64,000 nt of DNA. Origin: Nocardia sp. CC227C. GTDB taxonomy: Bacteria; Actinomycetota; Actinomycetes; Mycobacteriales; Mycobacteriaceae. Location of the stretch: assembly GCF_030767025.1 (NCBI RefSeq), contig NZ_JASITE010000008.1:248001-312000 (forward strand), read 5' to 3'. The notes under the pieces were generated by a model that did no database searches, was not told where the DNA came from, and saw only the letters and a program-made list of their open reading frames with translations. This document shows, piece by piece, positions 1 through 6,790 of the stretch. Made by a program: the position numbers and the translations under genes. Position 1 is the first letter of the stretch; each line of letters opens with the position of its first letter.

Positions 1-2
1 CG

Positions 3-791
3 GACCGGATCGACGTGACGAAGCCGCATCCGGCCCGCCGCTACGACTACTGGCTGGGCGGTTCGGCCAACTACCCCGCCGATCGGGAGTCCGCCGAGAT
101 GGTGGCGGAGGCATTCCCGACGGTACAGATCTCGGCGCTGGAAAACCGGAAATTCCTCCGCCGCGCCGTCGGCCATCTCGCCGAACGGGGCATCCGGCAG
201 TTCCTCGACATCGGCACCGGCCTGCCCACCGCGGGCAATGTGCACGAGATCGCGCAGACCGTGGTTCCCGAATCGCGCATCGTGTACGTGGACAACGACC
301 CGATCGTGCTCGTGCACGCCAACGAGTTGCTCAACAGCTCCCCCGAGGGCAGGACCGCATACCTGGAGGCCGACTTCCGGGAGCCGGAGCGGATTCTCAC
401 CCATCCGGATCTGCTCGACACCATCGATCTGAGCCAGCCGGTGGCGCTCATCCTGGTCGCGATCCTGCATTTCATCGGCGATGAGGATCGGCCCTACGAC
501 CTGGTGCGGCAGCTGCGCGAGGCGCTCGCGCCCGGCAGCTACCTGGTGATATCGCATGCCACCGGCGACTATCTGGCCCCGGAGGACCGGCCCGCGACGC
601 TCGAGGCCAACAAGCGCAGCCGGGTGCCGTTCTACCTGCGCTCGCGCGACGAGATCTCGCGCTTCTTCACCGGCCTGGAGCTGGTGGCCCCCGGTATCAC
701 CTCGGTGACCAATTGGCGTCCGGAGGAGTGGCGGCCGCATCCGCGCGCCGAGGCCGTCTCCATGCTGGGCGGGGTCGCCCATATCGGCTGA
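3..791 (+). CDS. DUF574 SAM-dependent methyltransferase (5' end outside window)
   Basis: This is an S-adenosylmethionine-dependent methyltransferase of the actinobacterial DUF574 (Methyltransf_19) family, whose substrates are unknown. The reading frame is open to the left edge, and the first visible codons read DRIDVTKPHPARRYDYWLGG, the usual N-terminal signature of the family, so the true start is probably outside the window even though a GTG exists at 15. The SAM-binding motif I is FLDIGTGLPTAGN. It is followed by the acidic end of strand beta2 (VYVDNDPIV) and by the ADFREPE motif typical of this family. The C terminus is complete. It converges with the tetR gene with a gap of 3 bases. Family is clear; function is not. 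Confidence 0.9.
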   Translation, partial: DRIDVTKPHPARRYDYWLGGSANYPADRESAEMVAEAFPTVQISALENRKFLRRAVGHLAERGIRQFLDIGTGLPTAGNVHEIAQTVVPESRIVYVDNDPIVLVHANELLNSSPEGRTAYLEADFREPERILTHPDLLDTIDLSQPVALILVAILHFIGDEDRPYDLVRQLREALAPGSYLVISHATGDYLAPEDRPATLEANKRSRVPFYLRSRDEISRFFTGLELVAPGITSVTNWRPEEWRPHPRAEAVSMLGGVAHIG

Positions 792-794
792 GGT

Positions 795-1433
795 TCAGAT
801 GCCGCCCGCCAACGCCCGCATGCACCGCACGGCGAGCGAGGCCGGATTCGCGCCGCGACCCTGCGGCGAGGTGTCGAGCGCCCATTCCTCCAGGGCGATG
901 CGAATGGCTCCGGCCGCGGCGGCGGCGAGCAGGCGCACCCGGAGCGGGTCGGCGTCGGGACCGGCCAGTTCGGTCAGCACCCGGTTCAGGTCGCGTTCGC
1001 TCTCCATATTGATGCGATGCCAGATGCCGCGCAGCGCCACGTCGTCGTCCATGGCGCGCAGCAGTCCGCGGGTGAGTTCGAGATCCGCGTCGTCCTCGAG
1101 GGTCATGGACCGCACGGCCGCCGCCTGCAACTCGTTGAGTTTGGGTAGTCGCCGCGGGCCGGACGCGATGATGGCCAGCCAGCGTTGCGCGCCGGTGGCC
1201 AGCATGGGTTCCACAGCATCCTCTTTGGTGCGCGCGTAGCGGTAGAAGGTCCGCAGCGCCACGCCGGCGGCGGCCGCGATCTCCTCGGCGGTGACCTCCG
1301 CGGTCCCGCGTTCGGCGAACAGCCGCGCCGCGGTGCGGGCGATCTCCAGGCGGGTTTCCTGTTTGCGGCGCTCGGCCAGGGTCAGGCGGTCGGGTGCTGC
1401 CACGGGGCGTCCTTCCAGGTCGAATAGGTCCAT
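795..1433 (-). CDS. TetR-family transcriptional regulator
   Basis: This is a 212-residue TetR repressor. The N-terminal helix-turn-helix lies at about residues 20-65 (RTAARLFAERGTAEVTAEEI, then ALRTFYRYARTKEDA), followed by an all-helical ligand-binding half. I chose the ATG at 1433 over an in-frame GTG at 1460 because the longer form would run through a perfect 15-bp palindrome at 1455-1469 that looks like the operator. It is divergent from an SDR dehydrogenase gene, so it probably represses that gene and itself, with the SDR substrate or a related hydrophobic compound as inducer. The regulatory link is inferred from layout. Confidence 0.88.
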   Translation of the reverse strand: MDLFDLEGRPVAAPDRLTLAERRKQETRLEIARTAARLFAERGTAEVTAEEIAAAAGVALRTFYRYARTKEDAVEPMLATGAQRWLAIIASGPRRLPKLNELQAAAVRSMTLEDDADLELTRGLLRAMDDDVALRGIWHRINMESERDLNRVLTELAGPDADPLRVRLLAAAAAGAIRIALEEWALDTSPQGRGANPASLAVRCMRALAGGI

Positions 1434-1454
1434 CCTAATCACCGGATGCCATAG

Positions 1455-1469
1455 TGGCACGTCGTGCCA
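1455..1469. promoter_or_regulatory. Candidate TetR operator
   Basis: A perfect inverted repeat, TGGCACG-T-CGTGCCA, lies in the divergent tetR/SDR intergenic region, 21 bases upstream of the tetR ATG and 56 bases upstream of the SDR ATG. Size, symmetry and position fit a TetR dimer site controlling both genes. Binding is inferred. Confidence 0.6.
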
Positions 1470-1525
1470 GTAAGGCGTACCGTGTCAAGCGGTGGGGGTC
1501 GAAGAATCATAGAGGAGTTGCCGCA

Positions 1526-2296
1526 ATGGAGCGTTTCACCGACCGCCGTGTCCTGATAACCGGCGCGGGTTCGGGCATCGGCCGGGCCACCGTGCACCGC
1601 ATTCTGCGCGAGGGCGGGCAGGTCGTGGCCGCCGACATCAGTGCGGCCGGACTCGCCGAGACCGCCAAGCAGGCCGCCGAGCACGGGCACGCGGACCGGC
1701 TCGGCACCGTCACCGTCGATATCGGCGATGAGGAATCGGTGCGCGCGGGCGTCGCCAAGGCCGTGGACACCCTGGGTGGGCTGGACGTTCTCGTCAATGC
1801 CGCGGGCATCCTGCGCTCGGCGCACACCCACGAGATGCCCCTCGCCGACTGGAACCGGATCATCACCACCAACCTCACCGGCACCTTCCTCATGATCCGC
1901 GAGGCGCTGCCGACGCTGCTGGCATCCGACAACAAGGTGATCGTGAACTTCGCGTCCACCTCGACGTTCTTCGCGCACCCCTACATGTCGGCGTACGCGG
2001 CGTCCAAGGGCGGCATCATGTCCATGACCCACGCGCTGGCCGCCGAGTACAGCAAGCAGGGGCTGCGCGTGGTGGCCGTCGCGCCGGGCTCCATCTCCAG
2101 CGATATGACCGACGGCCGCGGCCCGGGCCTGCCCGAGGACGCCGACCTGAGCCTGTTCATGAAGCTCATCCCCGGTATCGGCCGGGGCTTCGCCTCCCCC
2201 GACACGGTCGCGGGCGTGGTCGCCATGCTGGCCTCCGACGACGGCGCGTTCATCACCGGCACCGAGATCCGCATCGACGGCGGCACCCACTACTGA
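1526..2296 (+). CDS. Short-chain dehydrogenase/reductase (SDR)
   Basis: This 256-residue classical SDR oxidoreductase uses NAD(P)H. The cofactor motif TGAGSGIG is near residue 14, the NAAG structural motif follows strand beta4 (VLVNAAGIL), the catalytic serine is in the FASTST segment and the active site is YAASK. The acidic residue after beta2 (VVAADIS) suggests NAD(H) preference. The ATG at 1526 has a GAGGAG ribosome site 8 bases upstream; an upstream GTG in frame would overlap the operator and has no such site. The C terminus (ITGTEIRIDGGTHY) is complete. It is divergent from a TetR gene that probably controls it. The substrate cannot be read from sequence; a hydroxy- or keto-acyl, steroid or alcohol substrate is possible. 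Confidence 0.92.
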   Translation: MERFTDRRVLITGAGSGIGRATVHRILREGGQVVAADISAAGLAETAKQAAEHGHADRLGTVTVDIGDEESVRAGVAKAVDTLGGLDVLVNAAGILRSAHTHEMPLADWNRIITTNLTGTFLMIREALPTLLASDNKVIVNFASTSTFFAHPYMSAYAASKGGIMSMTHALAAEYSKQGLRVVAVAPGSISSDMTDGRGPGLPEDADLSLFMKLIPGIGRGFASPDTVAGVVAMLASDDGAFITGTEIRIDGGTHY

Positions 2297-2406
2297 GGCG
2301 GCCTCGGGGGGCGGGTCATACCTGAGAACTAGCCCGCCCCTGATCTTCTCCGAAATGGGGGTAGCCCCATACCGTTTCGGGCCGGATTGCGGCACAGTGT
2401 CTGACC

Positions 2407-2766
2407 ATGAGGTCGACGTTATCCACTTCCGCCCGACGAAAGCTGGCCCGCCTGGCCGTAGCCGGTGCGATCGCCGCGATTCCCCTTACCGCGCTTGCTG
2501 TTCCGGCCTCCGCGGAGGTCACCCTCGAACCCGAGGTCACCGACGTCTCGCGCCCGCACTGGCAGGACCGCAATCCCTGGGACCCCCGGTATCCGTGGGA
2601 GAACCGGAATCCGCACGACCACGACCGCTGGCACGATCATGACCGCTGGCACGATCACGACCGCTGGGACCGCGACTGCGATCACCGCGACTGGAACCGC
2701 GGCCACGACCCCTTCCGCACCCCCTTCCGGCACGCACTCCCTCGTGGCGCGTTCGGAAGCAGCTAG
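2407..2766 (+). CDS. Small secreted His/Asp/Trp-rich protein
   Basis: The 119-residue protein starts with a clear Sec signal peptide: positively charged start (MRSTLSTSARRKLARL), hydrophobic core (AVAGAIAAIPLTALAV) and cleavage site PASA-EV near residue 36. The mature part is about 80 residues and is dominated by Asp, His, Trp and Arg, with near-repeats of the unit DRWHDH encoded by an 18-bp DNA repeat at 2623-2676. I recognise no named domain. The density of His and Asp suggests metal binding at the cell surface, which is inference. It is monocistronic and ends just before a strong terminator. Confidence 0.75.
   Translation: MRSTLSTSARRKLARLAVAGAIAAIPLTALAVPASAEVTLEPEVTDVSRPHWQDRNPWDPRYPWENRNPHDHDRWHDHDRWHDHDRWDRDCDHRDWNRGHDPFRTPFRHALPRGAFGSS
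2623..2676 (+). repeat. 18-bp in-frame tandem repeat, 3 copies
   Basis: The unit gaccgctggcacgatcat occurs at 2623-2640 and 2641-2658 with one change, and in diverged form at 2659-2676. It encodes the DRWHDH unit of the secreted protein. Confidence 0.85.
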
Positions 2767-2776
2767 GAAGGTACGG

Positions 2777-2809
2777 AAAGGCCCGGCCCCCCAAGGGGGC
2801 CGGGCCTTT
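2777..2809. terminator. Bidirectional Rho-independent terminator
   Basis: A perfect 15-bp stem has arms AAAGGCCCGGCCCCC at 2777-2791 and its complement at 2795-2809, with a 3-base loop. The arms end in A-rich and T-rich tracts, so it can stop the secreted-protein gene from the left and the ilv operon from the right. Confidence 0.85.
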
Positions 2810-2856
2810 TCGGTGTTCGACGCCGACGACCAGCCAGCGACCGCTGAGCCGAGACC

Positions 2857-3870
2857 TTACGCGGTCTCGGTGATCGGGCGGTCGACCCAGCTCATCAGGC
2901 CGCGCAGCTTGGCGCCGGTGACCTCGATCGGGTGCTCGGCGTTCTGCTTGCGCAGACCCTCGAGCTCCTTGTTGCCGCCCTCGACATTGGCGACCAGACG
3001 CTTGACGAAGGTGCCGTCCTGGATGTCCTTCAGGATCTCCTTCATGCGCTCCTTGGTGCCCGCGTCGATGACGCGCGGACCCGACAGGTAGCCACCGAAC
3101 TCGGCGGTGTCGGAGACCGAGTAGTTCATGCGCGCGATGCCGCCCTCGTACATGAGGTCGACGATCAGCTTCAGCTCGTGCAGCACCTCGAAGTAGGCCA
3201 TCTCCGGCGCGTAGCCGGCCTCGACCATGACCTCGAAACCGGTCTTGACCAGTTCCTCGGTGCCACCGCACAGCACGGCCTGCTCACCGAACAGGTCGGT
3301 CTCGGTCTCTTCCTTGAAGGTGGTCTTGATGACGCCCGCGCGGGTGCCGCCGATGCCCTTGGCGTAGGACAGGGCGAGCGCCTGGCCCTGGCCGGTCGGG
3401 TCCTGGTCGACCGCGATCAGGGCCGGAACGCCCTTGCCGTCGACGAACTGGCGGCGCACCAGGTGGCCCGGGCCCTTCGGGGCGACCATGGCGACGGTCA
3501 CGTTGGCCGGAGCCTTGATCAGGCCGAAGTGGATGTTGAGGCCGTGGCCGAAGAACAGCGCGTCGCCGTCCTTCAGGTTCGGCTCGATGTCATTGGTGAA
3601 GATCGACGCCTGCGCGGTGTCGGGGGCCAGCACCATGATGACGTCGGCCCAGGCGGCGACCTCGGCCGGAGTGCCGACGGTCAGACCGGCCTCCTCGGCC
3701 TTCGGCCGCGACTTCGACCCCTCGGCGAGGCCGACGCGGACGTCGACGCCGGAGTCGCGCAGGCTCAGCGAGTGAGCGTGGCCCTGGCTGCCGTAGCCGA
3801 TGACCGCGACCTTCTTGCCCTGGATGATCGACAGGTCGGCGTCATCGTCGTAGAACATCTCGACTGCCAC
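2857..3870 (-). CDS. ilvC: Ketol-acid reductoisomerase (NADP+)
   Basis: IlvC performs Mg-dependent isomerisation and NADPH reduction of 2-acetolactate or 2-aceto-2-hydroxybutyrate, the second step of valine, leucine and isoleucine synthesis. At 337 residues it is a class I enzyme. The Rossmann motif VIGYGSQGHAHSLSLRDSG is at residues 22-41. The catalytic region HGLNIHFG and the metal ligands in TETDLFGEQ and EVLHELKLIVDLMYEGG are all present. The GTG start at 3870 has AAGGGA 6 bases upstream. It is third in ilvB-ilvN-ilvC and is separated from ilvN by 173 bases carrying hairpin repeats. Confidence 0.98.
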   Translation of the reverse strand: MAVEMFYDDDADLSIIQGKKVAVIGYGSQGHAHSLSLRDSGVDVRVGLAEGSKSRPKAEEAGLTVGTPAEVAAWADVIMVLAPDTAQASIFTNDIEPNLKDGDALFFGHGLNIHFGLIKAPANVTVAMVAPKGPGHLVRRQFVDGKGVPALIAVDQDPTGQGQALALSYAKGIGGTRAGVIKTTFKEETETDLFGEQAVLCGGTEELVKTGFEVMVEAGYAPEMAYFEVLHELKLIVDLMYEGGIARMNYSVSDTAEFGGYLSGPRVIDAGTKERMKEILKDIQDGTFVKRLVANVEGGNKELEGLRKQNAEHPIEVTGAKLRGLMSWVDRPITETA

Positions 3871-3887
3871 AGTGGTTCCCTTCTGAT

Positions 3888-4065
3888 GAATCGTCCCCGC
3901 TCATTCGGGGATAACGTTTGTACGCGTTCACCGCGCATTTGCCTTGGGCTCATCCCCGCACTCGCGGGGAGCGACGCCGACCGCCTCATCGCGTCGCCGT
4001 GATGGACGGCTCATCCCCGCTGTGGCGGGGATTCCCGACGAATCTATCGCGTCGCCGTAATGGAC
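3888..4065 (-). repeat. Degenerate CRISPR-repeat-like hairpin units between ilvN and ilvC
   Basis: Three 16-nt hairpin cores of the form CCCCG(C)-N-(G)CGGGG lie at 3895-3910, 3954-3969 and 4015-4030, spaced 59 and 61 bases apart. On the minus strand two units read ...CGGGGATGAGCC, which closely resembles actinobacterial type I-E CRISPR repeats; 61 bases equals a 29-nt repeat plus a 32-nt spacer. However, the intervening segment repeats: 20 bases at 3988-4007 match the 3' end of ilvN at 4046-4065 with one mismatch. That is better explained by a tandem duplication of hairpin plus ilvN end. No cas genes are in the window. The hairpins would form in the ilv mRNA and could protect or process it. 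Confidence 0.6.
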
Positions 4066-4550
4066 TTGGGTCCACGTCCGACGGCGACCACGCCCGACTG
4101 CACGATCTCGCGGATGCCGTAGGGCTCCATCATGCGCAGCAGCGCGTCCAGCTTGGAGCGCGTGCCGGTGGCCTCGATGGTCAGCGCGTCCGGGGACACG
4201 TCGATCACCTTGGCGCGGAACAGGTTCACGGCCTCGATCACCTGGGTGCGCACGCTGGCGTCGGCGCGCACCTTGACCAGGATGAGTTCACGGGCGACGG
4301 AACTCTCCTGATCCTGTTCGACGATCTTGATGACATTGACCAGCTTGTTGAGCTGCTTGGTGACCTGCTCGAGCGGCAGATCCTCCACCGTCACGACAAT
4401 GGTCATGCGCGAGATCTCGGGGATCTCGGTGCCGCCGACCGCGAGCGACTGGATATTGAAGCCGCGGCGCGAGAACAGGCTCGCCACGCGCGCGAGCACG
4501 CCCGGCTTGTCCTCCACCAGCACGGAGAGGGTGTGGGTGGTGGTGGTCAT
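4044..4550 (-). CDS. ilvN: Acetolactate synthase small (regulatory) subunit
   Basis: IlvN (168 residues) binds the catalytic IlvB and confers valine feedback inhibition on acetohydroxyacid synthase. An N-terminal ACT domain (residues about 5-80: TLSVLVEDKPGVLARVASLF, RRGFNIQSLAVG) is followed by the ALS_ss C-terminal domain (ELILVKVRADASVRTQVIE, SPDALTIEATGTRSKLDALLRMM). The ATG at 4550 overlaps the ilvB stop as ATGA, so translation is coupled. The last codons are near-duplicated downstream in the ilvN-ilvC spacer. Length is normal for the family. Confidence 0.97.
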   Translation of the reverse strand: MTTTTHTLSVLVEDKPGVLARVASLFSRRGFNIQSLAVGGTEIPEISRMTIVVTVEDLPLEQVTKQLNKLVNVIKIVEQDQESSVARELILVKVRADASVRTQVIEAVNLFRAKVIDVSPDALTIEATGTRSKLDALLRMMEPYGIREIVQSGVVAVGRGPKSITATR

Positions 4551-6499
4551 CGCTCGGTCTCCTTCGTCGCCCGCTCATGCGCCGCGAGCGTGGCCTTCTC
4601 GTGCGACATGGCCTCGTGGATCACCGCGGGCTCGGCGGCGGACTCGTCGTCGTCGAACAGCGGGCGGATGCCGCGCGCGGCCATGATCTCGTCATTGGAG
4701 GTGCCGGCGGCCACCATCGGCCACACCTGCGCGTCCTTGCCGACGATGAAGTCGATCACCACGGGGCGGTCGTTGATGGACTGGGCCTCGCGGATGGCGG
4801 CCTCCACGTCCTCTTCCCGCTCCACGCGAATCCCGTAGCAGCCCAACGCTTCCGCCAGCTTCACGAAGTCGGGGATGCGCAGCGTGTGGGTGCCCAGATC
4901 GGTGTTGGAGTAGCGCTGCTCGTAGAACAGGGTCTGCCACTGCCGGACCATGCCCAGATTGCCGTTGTTGATGAGCGCGACCTTGATCGGCACGCCCTCC
5001 ACGGCGCAGGTGGCCAGTTCCTGATTGGTCATCTGGAAACAGCCATCACCGTCGATGGCCCACACCTCGCGGTCGGGTGCGCCCATCTTCGCGCCCATGG
5101 CGGCGGGCACGGCGTAGCCCATGGTGCCAAGGCCGCCGGAGTTCAGCCAGGTGCGCGGCTTCTCGTACTTGATGAACTGGGCGGCCCACATCTGGTGCTG
5201 GCCGACGCCCGCGCAGTAGATGGCGTCCGGCCCGGCGAGCGCGCCCAGCTTCTCGATGACGTACTCCGGCGACAGCGAGCCGTCGCTCGGCGGGGTCCAG
5301 CCCAGCGGGTACTGCTTGCGCACGCCGTCCAGGTAGGTCCACCACTCCGACAGGTCCAGCAGCGGGTTCGCGCTCGCGGCGGGATCGGCCTTCAGGGTGT
5401 CGATGAGCTCGGTGATGACCTCGCGGCAGTCACCCACGATCGGCACGTCCGCGTGGCGGTTCTTGCCGATCTCGGCCGGGTCGATATCGGCGTGGATGAT
5501 CTTCGCGCCGGGCGCGAAGGAGTCCAGCTGACCGGTGACGCGGTCGTCGAAGCGCGCGCCCAGGGTGATGAGCAGATCCGAGCGCTGCAGCGCCGCCACC
5601 GCGCCGACGGTGCCGTGCATACCCGGCATGCCCATGTTGAGCCGGTGCGAGTCGGGGAACGCGCCGCGCGCCATCAGGGTGGTGACCACCGGAATACCGG
5701 TCAGCTCGGCCAGCTCCAGCAGTTCCGCCGACGCCTCCGCCTTGATCACGCCGCCGCCCACGTACAGCACGGGGGACTTGGCCTCCATGATCATGCGGGC
5801 GGCCTCGCGCACCTGCTTGCCGTGCGGTTTGGTGACCGGACGGTAGCCGGGCAGCCGCATTTCCGGCGGCCAGCTGAAGGTGGTCTGCGACTGCAACACA
5901 TCCTTGGGGATGTCGACCAGCACCGCGCCCGGACGACCGCTGGAGGCCAGGTGGAAGGCCTCGGCGAGGATGCGCGGGATGTCGATGCCGTCGGTGATCA
6001 GGAAGTTGTGCTTGGTGATCGGCATGGTGATGCCGGAGATGTCGGCTTCCTGGAAGGCGTCGGTGCCGATCAGGCCGCGGCCGACCTGGCCGGTGATGGC
6101 GACCAGCGGCACCGAGTCCATCTGGGCGTCCGCGATCGGGGTGACCAGGTTGGTCGCGCCCGGACCGGATGTGGCCATGCACACGCCGACCTTGCCGGTG
6201 GCCTGCGCGTAGCCGGTGGCGGCGTGGCCCGCGCCCTGCTCGTGCCGGACCAGGACGTGGCGGACCTTGGTGCTGTCGAACAGCGGGTCGTAGACGGGAA
6301 GGATGGCACCGCCCGGAATACCGAATACCGTGTCCGCGCCGAGCTCCTCGAGCGATCGGACGACCGACTGCGCGCCGGTGACCCGCTCGGGCGGGACCTG
6401 GCGGCGATTCGATGTTGCGGCCGCAGCCGCGGTCGGCTGACTAGCCGAGGGCGCGGGCCTGCGGGCCGAGGGCCCGGGCCGGGCGGTAGGTGCGCTCAC
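4547..6499 (-). CDS. ilvB: Acetolactate synthase large (catalytic) subunit
   Basis: IlvB (650 residues) is the thiamine-diphosphate enzyme that condenses two pyruvates, or pyruvate and 2-ketobutyrate, at the start of branched-chain amino-acid synthesis. An Ala/Pro-rich extension of about 35 residues precedes the conserved core, as in other actinobacteria. Visible motifs are FGIPGGAILPVYD, the ThDP-activating glutamate in VRHEQGAGHAA, and the ThDP/Mg motif starting GDGCFQMTNQELAT and ending INNGNLGMVRQWQ. The GTG at 6499 has AAGGAA about 11 bases upstream. Transcription must first pass the attenuator at 6546-6740. ilvN overlaps its stop codon. Confidence 0.97.
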   Translation of the reverse strand: MSAPTARPGPSARRPAPSASQPTAAAAATSNRRQVPPERVTGAQSVVRSLEELGADTVFGIPGGAILPVYDPLFDSTKVRHVLVRHEQGAGHAATGYAQATGKVGVCMATSGPGATNLVTPIADAQMDSVPLVAITGQVGRGLIGTDAFQEADISGITMPITKHNFLITDGIDIPRILAEAFHLASSGRPGAVLVDIPKDVLQSQTTFSWPPEMRLPGYRPVTKPHGKQVREAARMIMEAKSPVLYVGGGVIKAEASAELLELAELTGIPVVTTLMARGAFPDSHRLNMGMPGMHGTVGAVAALQRSDLLITLGARFDDRVTGQLDSFAPGAKIIHADIDPAEIGKNRHADVPIVGDCREVITELIDTLKADPAASANPLLDLSEWWTYLDGVRKQYPLGWTPPSDGSLSPEYVIEKLGALAGPDAIYCAGVGQHQMWAAQFIKYEKPRTWLNSGGLGTMGYAVPAAMGAKMGAPDREVWAIDGDGCFQMTNQELATCAVEGVPIKVALINNGNLGMVRQWQTLFYEQRYSNTDLGTHTLRIPDFVKLAEALGCYGIRVEREEDVEAAIREAQSINDRPVVIDFIVGKDAQVWPMVAAGTSNDEIMAARGIRPLFDDDESAAEPAVIHEAMSHEKATLAAHERATKETER

Positions 6500-6545
6500 C
6501 GTCTTGGTTCCTTACTGCTTGTCGTAACCACACTTGCCTGAACAC

Positions 6546-6580
6546 AAAAAAGCCCCCGACAGCCTATGGCTGTTCGAGGG
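6546..6580 (-). terminator. ilvB attenuator terminator
   Basis: On the minus strand a hairpin (arms at 6568-6580 and 6553-6564, ACAGCC-ATA-GGCTGT core with a bulge, G/C-rich base) is followed by six T residues. It ends 46 bases upstream of ilvB and lies within the leader transcript, so it works as a transcription attenuator. A competing hairpin between 6588-6594 (GCTGCGA) and 6569-6577 (TCGAACAGC) could act as antiterminator. Confidence 0.82.
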
Positions 6581-6627
6581 TGGCGCGTCGCAGCTGCGAG
6601 CTGACGTATGGGAGCTACATCGTCGGC

Positions 6628-6681
6628 TCAGCGCTGGACGCGCCGGCCGATTACGAGCAACTCGATTCGTTTCACGCGCAC
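6628..6681 (-). CDS. ilvB leader peptide
   Basis: This 17-codon reading frame, MRVKRIELLVIGRRVQR, starts at GTG 6681 (or at a second GTG at 6675). Its centre is a run of regulatory codons: Ile, Leu, Leu, Val, Ile, then Val. The peptide resembles the short Ile/Leu/Val leader peptides described upstream of ilvB in other actinobacteria. The codons for Gly-Arg-Arg-Val contain GGCGCGTC (6637-6644), which is exactly complementary to GACGCGCC (6582-6589) just before the terminator. Ribosome stalling at the Ile/Leu/Val codons would change this pairing. No strong ribosome site is visible. Confidence 0.75.
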   Translation of the reverse strand: MRVKRIELLVIGRRVQR

Positions 6682-6733
6682 GACGGTAAGTGCGCGTGGT
6701 CCGTTCAGTCAAACTTCTGACCAATGGAGTCCC

Positions 6734-6739
6734 ATTATG
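6734..6739 (-). promoter_or_regulatory. Putative -10 element of the ilvB leader transcript
   Basis: CATAAT on the minus strand lies about 52 bases upstream of the leader peptide start. A TTGAAC further upstream is 21 bases away, too far for an ideal -35, so the assignment is tentative. Confidence 0.35.
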
Positions 6740-6790
6740 TGAGACAGAGCGGTTGTTCGGGTTCAATCACCACAATGCGAGGATGGGGGT

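Noticed and set aside
1439..2395. A 318-codon minus-strand frame opposite the SDR gene
   Set aside because: The SDR gene is well supported by motifs and ribosome site; the opposite frame also crosses the tetR operator.
3888..4065. A functional CRISPR array
   Set aside because: Only three degenerate units, unequal spacing, a spacer-like part that duplicates the adjacent gene end, and no cas genes. Kept only as a CRISPR-like repeat.
4577..6541. A 654-codon plus-strand open frame opposite ilvB
   Set aside because: ilvB on the minus strand has all expected motifs, and the opposite frame has shadow-like composition.
6512..6766. An 84-codon minus-strand frame covering the ilvB leader
   Set aside because: It lies in another frame through the attenuator hairpins; the short Ile/Leu/Val peptide explains the region better.
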